A stretch of 27,940 bases of DNA. It comes from a virus. Position 1 is the first letter of the stretch; every line of letters begins with the position of its first letter. Location of the stretch: the IMG/VR virus record IMGVR_UViG_3300031787_000665, positions 1 to 27,940 of that record; one strand, written 5' to 3'. The notes beneath the pieces were generated by a model, which was given only the letters and a program-made list of their open reading frames with translations, was not told the origin of the DNA and did not search any database. This document shows positions 22,406 through 27,940 of the stretch, piece by piece. A program made the position numbers and the translations under genes.

Positions 22406-22861
22406 CTAGTCGGTGATGAGCAGCGAGACAAGATCCGAGAACTCGTCAAGGTCCATAAGGACAATGCCCTTTGTTGTGCCGTCTGGCATGGCGACCATCA
22501 CGAACGGTCGTATATCACCAAGTGCTTTAGCCGCGTCGCTCTGACTCTTTGCGAGTAGGAACCGTGTCGCAATCGGACCAACCTGTGCGCCAGCCTTGAC
22601 CTCGGTACGAAAAGCACCGCCCCAGTTCTCTTCGTGACGGGTAAGGTGACCACCCAGCCCAAGTTTCTTACGCGCGCGACGGGCTTTCGCATCACCCTTC
22701 GCTCGATTCCGTTTCCCACGAGCCGCAGGATCACCACATCCCCTGACCCTACGTCGTCCTTGTCGATCGGCTCGACCAAGAGTTCCGTACCGGGGACACT
22801 GTTCCCCCAGAGAACACTTCGATCTGTCGCCTTGGCATTCACCTTTGCGATCATCGGTCAC
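22406..22861 (-). CDS. PD-(D/E)XK nuclease, Holliday-junction resolvase-like, with Cys-rich N-terminus
   Basis: GTG 22861 overlaps the previous stop by 4 bases (GTGA) and has AGGAG upstream. Four Cys (C9, C16, C22, C42) in a basic N-terminus suggest a zinc or iron-sulfur site. The strongly basic segment KRNRAKGDAKARRARKKLGL is followed by HEENWGGAFRTEVKAG (about 74-90), where acidic residues plus the E-V-K triad match PD-(D/E)XK nucleases. A Gln/Ala helix (LLAKSQSDAAKALG) then a beta strand (RPFVMVAMPDG) complete the expected fold. Resolvases cut branched DNA before packaging. Nuclease identity is inferred; I am less sure of substrate. A competing 118-residue frame at 22498-22854 is treated as shadow. 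Confidence 0.62.
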   Translation of the reverse strand: MTDDRKGECQGDRSKCSLGEQCPRYGTLGRADRQGRRRVRGCGDPAARGKRNRAKGDAKARRARKKLGLGGHLTRHEENWGGAFRTEVKAGAQVGPIATRFLLAKSQSDAAKALGDIRPFVMVAMPDGTTKGIVLMDLDEFSDLVSLLITD

Positions 22862-23457
22862 CGCTTACTCCTGGCGTCGAGCGCCTTGATCACCGTGTCT
22901 GCCTCGCCCTTGGTGAGTGCATCGAGGTTGGGCACGGAACGGTTGACGATCTCAGCGATGTAGTCGTGCTGGTCTGCGCGTGTGCTCAGGCCAGTCCCGT
23001 TCATCATGGCGCGGATCTTGCCAAGTTGCGCGGGACTGGCCTTTGCGGATGGGTCCTTGATTGCCGGAGTTGCATCGGTGGCAGACGGGAACACCTGTTT
23101 CACCTGCTCAACGATGGCGTCCTGCTGGCGCGCCACCTTGTTCATCTCCTCGCGCGACGGGCGCGGTGCTGTCTTGGACTGGAACTTCCAGTTGGCCAGG
23201 GCCCGGCCAATCGAGGAGGTCTCTGCATTTTCCACGTGGCTGGTTTTGTTGACCGGGTTGGAATCGCGCGTCTCCTCAGCAAAGCCGGTGGCTACCGGTC
23301 GTGGGTCTGCGATGTCCCTGTATACCTCGGCCTTGAACACGACCTTGTTGTCGTCGTAGTGGAAGATCGATGTGAAGATCTGCCCGTTGGGGAACTCGTC
23401 CCAGAACTTGGCGAGACGTGACTCGACGGTCTCGTAGTTGTCCAGATTGAATCTCAT
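22858..23457 (-). CDS. Single-strand annealing / ssDNA-binding protein (ERF-like)
   Basis: ATG 23457 (MRFNLDNYETVESRLAKFWD) follows a perfect AAGGAG and overlaps the exonuclease stop by 4 bases; the frame extends to 23850 but only as shadow. The N-terminal 95 residues show the pattern of phage ERF/Rad52-like annealing proteins: a beta-rich start with VVFKAEVYRD, then SHVENAETSSIGRALANWKF (about 73-92). The C-terminal 60 residues resemble the helical tail found on many phage recombination proteins (SPAQLGKIRAMMNGTGL ... LTKGEADTVIKAL). It probably coats or anneals the single strands made by the YqaJ-type exonuclease, forming a two-component recombination pair with it. Confidence 0.68.
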   Translation of the reverse strand: MRFNLDNYETVESRLAKFWDEFPNGQIFTSIFHYDDNKVVFKAEVYRDIADPRPVATGFAEETRDSNPVNKTSHVENAETSSIGRALANWKFQSKTAPRPSREEMNKVARQQDAIVEQVKQVFPSATDATPAIKDPSAKASPAQLGKIRAMMNGTGLSTRADQHDYIAEIVNRSVPNLDALTKGEADTVIKALDARSKR

Positions 23458-24404
23458 GACTTCTCCTTCGTCACTGTGAATGTTCGGTATGTGGTTGTCT
23501 TCTTGTACTTGGCAGCGAGGGCCGGGTGGTCCTGCTCCAGTTTCTTGGTGTCCAGCGATGAACGACTGGACTGCTTCCACTTGCACGCTACCTGTCCATC
23601 GACGGATGCCAACTCGGCATCGCCCATGTATTTGCAGATTCGTGCTTTCAGTTGCTCTTCGGTTTCCTTTAGTGCTTCGATGTGCGCCTTGACGCTTGAG
23701 TACTGGCGCAACAACTCTGAGTGCTCGGCGTCCAGCGATACTGACTTGCCAGACTCTGACTCTGGGTACAGTGCCTGCACTGTGTAGTACTCGTACTGCG
23801 CCCACTCGGGCACGTCGCCCTTGTCGATGGCGGCAAGGAACTCGCGGCATGCCTGGATGTGGGTGCCCTTCTCGTCGCTGTCCACCGTCTGGGTATGGAA
23901 GTGGAGCCTGAGTGATGTGTCAAAGATGACCCACTCGATCTTGTCCACGCCTGCGCAGATGGCCTGGTGTACGCCCTGCCAGTACCAATGCTCGGGCAGG
24001 TTGCCATCCCACCGGCGCTTTACCGTCTTGATCTCGAACACATTGTCCTGCATGTCCACTGCATCGAGGGTCGCGATCAGGCGGACGCCCGGCTCTTCGT
24101 ATACGTACATGACCTGCGGCTCGTACAGTTCGATTCCCTTGGTGTCGGCGGCCCACTGGCGAATGGGGCCCTCAAGCGTGGTGCCACGCTTCATGTCATC
24201 ATTCATTTCCTTGGGTTCCGGTGGCTCTTCGGCCAGCAGTTCCAGGGCCAGCGCACCCGCAGACATATAGGGGTGGCAGTTGTGGACGGCGGCAGCCACG
24301 GATGCGGAGATCCGGGCGTACCCCTCTTCATCGTGCCAGCGCACGCGCAGCCATTCGCGGCTGCCATGGGTCGGCTTGTCAATTGCTCTTCTTACTTGGT
24401 CCAT
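23454..24404 (-). CDS. YqaJ/lambda-exonuclease-type recombination nuclease
   Basis: The 316-aa protein shows the YqaJ-type order: HGSREWLRVR (13-22), RISASVAAAV (31-40), RGTTLEGPIRQW with E79, then the metal site D114 and E124-x-K126 (IATLDAVDMQDNVFEIKTVK) and a conserved YWQGVHQ (141-147). These nucleases resect double-strand ends 5' to 3' and hand single strands to an annealing protein, encoded next with 4-base overlap. ATG 24404 has a perfect AAGGAG. The C-terminal part (about 225-316) contains a coiled coil (SSVKAHIEALKETEEQLKAR) and a basic Lys-rich end, longer than lambda Exo. Confidence 0.88.
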   Translation of the reverse strand: MDQVRRAIDKPTHGSREWLRVRWHDEEGYARISASVAAAVHNCHPYMSAGALALELLAEEPPEPKEMNDDMKRGTTLEGPIRQWAADTKGIELYEPQVMYVYEEPGVRLIATLDAVDMQDNVFEIKTVKRRWDGNLPEHWYWQGVHQAICAGVDKIEWVIFDTSLRLHFHTQTVDSDEKGTHIQACREFLAAIDKGDVPEWAQYEYYTVQALYPESESGKSVSLDAEHSELLRQYSSVKAHIEALKETEEQLKARICKYMGDAELASVDGQVACKWKQSSRSSLDTKKLEQDHPALAAKYKKTTTYRTFTVTKEKS

Positions 24405-24444
24405 GTGGTTCTCCTTACCTTGGGACTCTATTGGCGGGGTGTGA

Positions 24445-24717
24445 CTAGGTTAGGTACACCACGCGCGTGATCATCTTATCCAGGATGTGGGTGACCATTC
24501 CAACAGTGGTGAGGTCCGGAAGTTCATCCGGGTCCCACGTTGATGTGACACTGTGGTATCCGGCCAGTAGATCGGGCAGGAGGAAACCAATGGTCCTAAA
24601 TCTGGCAACCTTCGGTTCGTAATCAGCCAGGTCGATCCACCCGTTGGGTGAGTCAAAGGCATCCTCCCAGTCGATCTGTACCAATTTCCATGGGCATTCA
24701 GTCAAGGAAGCAAACAT
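24445..24717 (-). CDS. Small conserved-type phage protein, unknown function (90 aa)
   Basis: ATG 24717 overlaps the phosphoesterase gene by 20 bases; no strong ribosome binding site is visible. The beta-rich product contains KLVQIDWEDAFDSPNGWIDL, RTIGFLLPDLLAGYHSVTST and a C-terminal MVTHILDKMITRVVYL. Small phage proteins with this W-D-x-A ... T-V/I-G-x-L ... M/V-x-x-I pattern are common in my memory but have no assigned function. Likely cytoplasmic. Confidence 0.75.
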   Translation of the reverse strand: MFASLTECPWKLVQIDWEDAFDSPNGWIDLADYEPKVARFRTIGFLLPDLLAGYHSVTSTWDPDELPDLTTVGMVTHILDKMITRVVYLT

Positions 24718-25711
24718 ACTCGGCGGTTACCCTACCCTTGATCGGGTCCACGAAGTGAAGGCGCTGGGATGGCTTGCCCACCGCAGCAACGAACGTCTTC
24801 GCGTACTGGTTGTCCGACTCGGGCGAGCCGGTCACCCAGATCCTACCCCCGTTGGCCATGGTCAGGTTCATGGGGGTGTGGAAGTGGCCGAGGATGGCGT
24901 CCTGGAAATCCAGGAAGGTAGCCCAAGCATTGATCTTGCGGAGGATCGAGTACGCCGGGGTCTGCCCACCGAAGGATGGAATCTCGTCTCCGTGAATAAC
25001 AAGGAGTCGGTACTCTCCGATCTGGACCAACTGGTGCCAGTCGTCGGAGTGCTGCCACGTTACGTTGCTGAGCATGGTCAGCCTGTCCTGTGCGATGCGG
25101 TAGGCCATGCGGTCCACGTTGTCGCCAGCAGGCATGTCGCCCTTGCGCCCGATGCGCCCGTGGTTGCCGTACTCACATACCACGTGCACGCGATTGAACT
25201 CGGACGCGAGCCGGACCACGACCGCTTCGATCAGGTTGGACACGGCGAACAACTGTTCGTACACGTGCGCGCCGATCTCGTACTGTTGGCCCGGGAATAT
25301 TCCGAGTCCCTCGACCATATCTCCACCCAGCACAAGCACACAATCATCGACTGGGTGGTGGGCTCGCTGGATGTTGGTGAGGTGGGTCACCTTGTCCATC
25401 ATCTGTGCCATGCGCGCGCGCAGGACATCGATGTTGTAGGACACGGACACCTTGCCTGCCTGCCAGTCGGTCAAGTGGAGAAGGGCGACCTCGGCCTTCT
25501 TGGACTCCTTATTCTTCTTGGGCGCGCGCGGAGGAATGACGACGGACGGACGGGGCTGTGCCAGCGCAGCATCTTTGGCTGCCATGTACACGGCCTCAAC
25601 GAGATCGGCAGTCTTCTTCTTGGCCCTGGCCTCGGCGCGTTGCGCGTTGGCCAGGGCACGGCGAAGTTCCGCTACCTCTTCTTCAGCAGAGAACTCGCTG
25701 TCGAGGCTCAT
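24698..25711 (-). CDS. Calcineurin-like metallophosphoesterase
   Basis: The 337-aa protein begins with an acidic-then-basic coiled coil (residues 8-45). The phosphoesterase core has LTDWQAG (80-86, DxQ in place of the usual DxH), GGDMVEG (129-135), YGNHGR (181-186), VIHGDE (238-243) and LGHFHTP (274-280), the ordered metal ligands of the family. DxQ variants occur in DNA-acting members. Likely role: nuclease or phosphodiesterase in DNA repair or processing (Mre11/SbcD-like in fold). It is encoded between an HTH mini-protein (4-base overlap) and the recombination block, which agrees with a DNA role. Confidence 0.85.
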   Translation of the reverse strand: MSLDSEFSAEEEVAELRRALANAQRAEARAKKKTADLVEAVYMAAKDAALAQPRPSVVIPPRAPKKNKESKKAEVALLHLTDWQAGKVSVSYNIDVLRARMAQMMDKVTHLTNIQRAHHPVDDCVLVLGGDMVEGLGIFPGQQYEIGAHVYEQLFAVSNLIEAVVVRLASEFNRVHVVCEYGNHGRIGRKGDMPAGDNVDRMAYRIAQDRLTMLSNVTWQHSDDWHQLVQIGEYRLLVIHGDEIPSFGGQTPAYSILRKINAWATFLDFQDAILGHFHTPMNLTMANGGRIWVTGSPESDNQYAKTFVAAVGKPSQRLHFVDPIKGRVTAEYVCFLD

Positions 25712-25941
25712 GCGTCTTGGCCTGCATTCAGGCGATCACGCATGTCTTCGATGGCGAAGCGCGAGATGGTGATCCCACGCTTGTTCAGTGCACGGGTAAT
25801 CGCAGCCACGGTGAAGCGGTTGTCCTTCAGTGCACTCAACAGTTCCTTGTATTCCTTGTCAGTCAGGGCTGTCTTCAAGATGTCGGTCTTGCGACGGCGA
25901 CGCTTGTCCCCTTCTGCAGCAATTTCAGTGAGCAGTGACAT
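25708..25941 (-). CDS. Small helix-turn-helix protein (77 aa)
   Basis: ATG 25941 follows GGGAGAAA and overlaps the preceding gene by 17 bases. A basic N-terminus (GDKRRRRKTDILK) precedes a helical region with a likely HTH: FTVAAITRALNKRGITISRF (about 43-62), in which a turn separates two helices. Small HTH proteins of this length next to the phosphoesterase gene occur in other actinophage-type genomes as I recall. It may bind DNA and assist the phosphoesterase or regulate transcription. Confidence 0.65.
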   Translation of the reverse strand: MSLLTEIAAEGDKRRRRKTDILKTALTDKEYKELLSALKDNRFTVAAITRALNKRGITISRFAIEDMRDRLNAGQDA

Positions 25942-26227
25942 TCTTTTTCTCCCTTACCATTTGTAGGCAGCCGAGATACCCGGCTGCATCGCGGGTGTTT
26001 TCTGGATTCCATTGCTTTGTTTCAAGTTCATGGGCGAGACGTGACAACTTCACGCCGATCATGAACAAGATCCCCTGTTCGACAGTCAGTTCAATACCTG
26101 TGACTGCCTTGAAGATTGCAACCGTGCGCTGGTAGTCATCCAGCGGATGCGAGTAACTCTGCTGACGGTCGCCAGTGATTAGTGCCAGTGCCTCAGCGAG
26201 GACTTCGGCTCCCTTGTGATTCTCCAT
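25925..26227 (-). CDS. DUF6378-like protein (100 aa)
   Basis: ATG 26227 follows AAAGGGGAAA. The chain matches the DUF6378 layout common in phages: ALALITGDRQQSYSHPLDDY near the N-terminus, a central helix (GILFMIGVKLSRLAHELETK) and a C-terminal DAAGYLGCLQM. The conserved HP, K and D-x-A-G-Y-x-x-C features suggest an all-helical fold of unknown biochemical role, perhaps nucleotide-related. It overlaps the 54-aa gene by 35 bases. Identification is from memory of the pattern. Confidence 0.7.
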   Translation of the reverse strand: MENHKGAEVLAEALALITGDRQQSYSHPLDDYQRTVAIFKAVTGIELTVEQGILFMIGVKLSRLAHELETKQWNPENTRDAAGYLGCLQMVREKKNVTAH

Positions 26228-26357
26228 GTTTCCCCTTTATCAGTGATTCTATCTTCTGAATCAAGAACCACAACTCGTCCTGTTGGCTAGTGCCAGGATA
26301 CACCTTCGTCAGGTAATCGCGTATCTTTCGCAGATCACCTTTGTTTAGCCCCTCCAT
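26193..26357 (-). CDS. Small protein of unknown function (54 aa)
   Basis: ATG 26357 (MEGLNKGDLRKIRDYLTKVY) is preferred, with AAGGGCGG upstream and a 23-base overlap with the preceding gene. An ATG at 26417 would overlap by over 80 bases. The product is helical and basic, ending in a disordered KGKHGESQGSRSPR. No family recognised. Confidence 0.6.
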   Translation of the reverse strand: MEGLNKGDLRKIRDYLTKVYPGTSQQDELWFLIQKIESLIKGKHGESQGSRSPR

Positions 26358-26592
26358 GTTTTCCGCCCTTCTCCTTTTCAGCGTGGAACTGTAGGTGGTC
26401 GGACAGGCGTTCATCAACCTTGTCGACCTTATCTTCTGTGCGCTGCTGGGACTTGTGCATGATCTTCAGCATGCCCATCACAACCTCATGGTCTTGGCTG
26501 TTCTCTTTCCGGAACTTGTCAAGGACGGCGACGATGATGGCTCCCACTGCCGTGACAATCGCGGCGAGGATCAGCGCCCAGCCCGCATCCAT
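26335..26592 (-). CDS. Membrane-anchored coiled-coil protein in the lysis block (85 aa)
   Basis: The start may be ATG 26592 (TGATG with the endolysin stop) or GTG 26595; I chose the ATG. Residues 3-24 form a transmembrane helix (WALILAAIVTAVGAIIVAVL). A charged helical coiled coil follows (EVVMGMLKIMHKSQQRTEDK, VDKVDERLSDHLQFH), then a Lys/Gly-rich end. Small one-helix proteins of this kind adjoin endolysins in many actinophages and may act as a second holin or lysis accessory. Direct function unproven. Confidence 0.72.
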   Translation of the reverse strand: MDAGWALILAAIVTAVGAIIVAVLDKFRKENSQDHEVVMGMLKIMHKSQQRTEDKVDKVDERLSDHLQFHAEKEKGGKHGGAKQR

Positions 26593-27146
26593 CACTCAGC
26601 AGCCTTGGACTTTTCTTCCAACCAATCGCGCACAGCCTTGGGGGTGTCATTGCCCGCCACGTAGCGCAGGTGCCAGGGCTCGCTCTGCACTTCCCATGAG
26701 AAGCCGAAGCGCTCAGCGTTCTTGAGCATCCACTCCAGGCGCTTGCCGCTTGCATTGGCAATGTCGATGGCAATGCCCAGGTTGTGGTTGCTGGTGCCCG
26801 GAACAGCCATCGGGGCTAGGCCCTTCTTCAGGTACCAGGCCTTCCCTTTGTAGATGCGGGGCGTTTGCTTCATCAACTTCTTGTTCGGCTTGTCCGTGTA
26901 CCGGGCGTAGAAGCCGTACTCTTGCGTCTCCAGCGAACGGTAGGTATCGGCTTGAGAAGTAGGCGCCAGGTCAATTCCGTCAGCGTTTGCTGCAGCATCC
27001 ATAGCCTCATAGGCGTCAGCCGCACAATGGTGCAGACGGCCCTTGCCCTCAATACCGCGAAGCAGATCCGCAGGTAGTTCACCCGGTTTGCAATCCTTGA
27101 GGTGGTCACAGAGTTTGACCTTGATGACTGGGTACTTGTCTGCCAT
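26592..27146 (-). CDS. Endolysin: M15-family (VanY-like) peptidoglycan peptidase
   Basis: The 184-aa protein carries the M15 zinc-peptidase signature: H121 and D128 in SNHNLGIAIDI, then E156-x-x-H159 in SEPWHLRY. These three ligands plus the Glu match D-Ala-D-Ala carboxypeptidase/VanY-type and phage L-Ala-D-Glu endolysins. The N-terminal 60 residues (CDHLKDCK, GRLHHCAADAYEAM) contain three Cys and lack a recognised wall-binding domain. No signal peptide is visible, so release depends on a holin, for which the gene two bases upstream is the candidate. It cuts peptide stems of peptidoglycan at lysis. Confidence 0.92.
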   Translation of the reverse strand: MADKYPVIKVKLCDHLKDCKPGELPADLLRGIEGKGRLHHCAADAYEAMDAAANADGIDLAPTSQADTYRSLETQEYGFYARYTDKPNKKLMKQTPRIYKGKAWYLKKGLAPMAVPGTSNHNLGIAIDIANASGKRLEWMLKNAERFGFSWEVQSEPWHLRYVAGNDTPKAVRDWLEEKSKAAE

Positions 27147-27148
27147 GG

Positions 27149-27397
27149 CTACTTCTTGAACGCTTCAGCGATTTCCTCGGACGTGAGCGAGCCATCCGTC
27201 GAGGCGGCAGCCAACTTCTGGAGCACTCCGGCAACGGCCATGAAGCCAGCAATGAGGGCCGACTTCACCACAGACACACCGATCACAGCGCCGCCAGTGA
27301 TGGCAGGCAGGGCCGTGGCAACGAACAACGAGAACAGGCGCTGGCCCAGGTCAAGCGTCTTCGCAATGGTCTTGTTGGCAACTTCCATGAATGTCAT
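27149..27397 (-). CDS. Holin candidate (82 aa)
   Basis: A hydrophobic region spans residues 20-65 (LFSLFVATALPAITGGAVIG, VSVVKSALIAGFMAVAGVLQ), enough for two membrane helices, between a charged N-terminal helix (MEVANKTIAKTLDLGQR) and an acidic end (TDGSLTSEEIAEAFKK). That layout and the position immediately before the endolysin fit holins of the r1t-like type. Start ATG 27397 overlaps the upstream small gene by 4 bases. Holins time lysis by opening the membrane. Confidence 0.7.
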   Translation of the reverse strand: MTFMEVANKTIAKTLDLGQRLFSLFVATALPAITGGAVIGVSVVKSALIAGFMAVAGVLQKLAAASTDGSLTSEEIAEAFKK

Positions 27398-27555
27398 GAG
27401 TCCTTCTCCCCTGTCGTAGCGGTAAGTACAGAATGTATCACGAGAGCCACACCTGTCAGCAGGAGCGCCTGTCGGAGGGTCGGGCCACTAAGTGTGATGA
27501 GGACAAGCCCTACCCCGGCGAGCGTCCATGTCTGTTCTTTAATGTAGTTCCACAT
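27394..27555 (-). CDS. 53-aa membrane protein upstream of the holin candidate
   Basis: This short frame starts at ATG 27555 and ends with TGA overlapping the next ATG by 4 bases (ATGA), strong evidence of translation. The product begins MWNYIKEQTWTLAGVGLVLI and contains two hydrophobic stretches (TLAGVGLVLITLSG and ALLLTGVALVIHSVL), with an acidic EKD end. Two short membrane helices with a small turn fit a holin or antiholin. No clear Shine-Dalgarno sequence. It shares the lysis block with the holin candidate and the endolysin. Confidence 0.68.
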   Translation of the reverse strand: MWNYIKEQTWTLAGVGLVLITLSGPTLRQALLLTGVALVIHSVLTATTGEKDS

Positions 27556-27568
27556 GGTTGGTCTTAGA

Positions 27569-27940
27569 TTACTTCATGCGCCTAGAAACAGGGACCGGGG
27601 CGGGCAACAAGAACACCACGGCTGTTGCTGCCACGATGGTCCGGCGCTCGGCCACGCTAATCGTTGACCCGGCAGGCACGTAGTCCTCGTATGCGCCGGA
27701 GTAGATGTCGACGGTCGACTCGAACTCTTCCTTCTGCTCTTGGGTTGCATCCGCCGGAGGAGGCGGTACGATATCCAGCACCGTAGACGCGACGGTGGTT
27801 TCAGTCGTTGTCTCTGGGGAACCAACATCCAACCGTGGGGGAGCCTCAGGGACAACGGCTGTAACATTTACAGGTGCACTGGTTTCTACGGTTGTGGATG
27901 ACAACGGGGCTTGTGTTGTTGTCGTTGTTCGCGGCACTGG
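27569..27940 (-). CDS. C-terminal part of a Thr-rich, membrane-anchored protein (truncated by window edge)
   Basis: The frame stays open to the right edge, so the visible 123 or so residues are a C-terminal fragment; a GTG at 27937 is not evidence of the true start. It shows Thr/Pro/Val-rich linkers (TTTTTQAPLSSTTVETSAPV, ETTTETTVAST), an acidic helical segment (ADATQEQKEEFESTVDIYSG), the motif YEDYVPAGSTISVAERRTIV and a final hydrophobic helix (VAATAVVFLLPAPVPV) ending in basic RRMK. This resembles exported surface or virion-fibre proteins with a stalk and anchor. The N-terminal domain that would define its role lies outside the window. Confidence 0.7.
   Translation of the reverse strand, partial: PVPRTTTTTQAPLSSTTVETSAPVNVTAVVPEAPPRLDVGSPETTTETTVASTVLDIVPPPPADATQEQKEEFESTVDIYSGAYEDYVPAGSTISVAERRTIVAATAVVFLLPAPVPVSRRMK

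Noticed and set aside
22498-22854. 118-codon frame overlapping the Cys-rich nuclease
   Set aside because: The alternative 151-aa frame has GTGA coupling and a nuclease-like pattern; the two cannot both be ordinary genes. The 118-aa product has no family pattern I recognise.
23458-23850. N-terminal extension of the annealing protein
   Set aside because: It lies wholly inside the exonuclease gene, is Arg/Val-rich shadow sequence, and a perfect Shine-Dalgarno marks the 23457 start.
24644-25966. 440-codon open frame on the plus strand
   Set aside because: Antisense to the phosphoesterase with its intact metal motifs; the His/Val/Leu-rich translation is typical of a shadow frame.
1-27940. CRISPR array, integrase, insertion sequence
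   Set aside because: No spaced short repeats, no recombinase motifs and no terminal inverted repeats with a transposase were seen in either strand.

Overview
The window looks like part of the genome of a tailed double-stranded DNA phage of an actinobacterium. Every gene I can support lies on the minus strand, so the map reads from right (27940) to left (1). A WhiB-family protein (iron-sulfur regulators known only from Actinobacteria and their phages), a moderately GC-rich coding style, frequent GTG starts and Thr-rich linkers all point to an actinobacterial host. The exact host is not visible. I see no integrase, tRNA or CRISPR array.

Layout in the direction of transcription. (1) 27940-26193, lysis-type block: the C-terminal end of a Thr-rich membrane-anchored protein, a 53-aa membrane protein, a holin candidate, an M15 (VanY-like) peptidase endolysin, a membrane/coiled-coil protein and a 54-aa protein. 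(2) 26227-20754, early or DNA-metabolism block, tightly overlapped: a DUF6378-like protein, a small HTH protein, a calcineurin-like phosphoesterase, a YqaJ-type exonuclease, an ERF-like annealing protein, a PD-(D/E)XK nuclease with a Cys-rich N-terminus, a secreted lysozyme-like protein, WhiB, then five mini-proteins including two zinc-ribbon types. (3) 20615-16463, a separate cassette with its own structured leader: two unknown acidic proteins, a MoxR/CobS-like AAA+ ATPase, a VWA (MIDAS) protein, a third unknown acidic protein and a 48-aa membrane protein. (4) 16278-15869, a monocistronic unit (93 aa, TTG start) ending in a strong intrinsic terminator. (5) 15868-1, late block: a structured 360-base gap, a small basic protein, the large terminase, a 720-aa Lys-rich protein, portal, a small linker-type protein, a 1744-aa giant protein, three more unknown proteins of 267-346 aa, an internal promoter, the scaffold and the first codons of the probable major capsid protein.

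The most unusual part is the 4.2-kb MoxR-VWA cassette. An exact 23-base direct repeat (27 bases with one mismatch), in the same orientation, stands at its upstream edge (20589-20615) and just past its downstream edge (16252-16278). Both copies are followed by a hairpin and then a gene start. The repeat therefore either marks two co-regulated transcription starts or bounds a module gained by recombination. MoxR-VWA pairs act elsewhere as ATP-driven remodelling machines (CobS-CobT, RavA-ViaA, CbbQ-CbbO), so this set may remodel a host or viral complex. The three unknown partners have no family I can name.

The second unusual feature is the head region. About 9.7 kb around and after the portal codes for large proteins without recognisable function, a pattern compatible with ejected internal virion proteins. 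No tail genes lie in the window.
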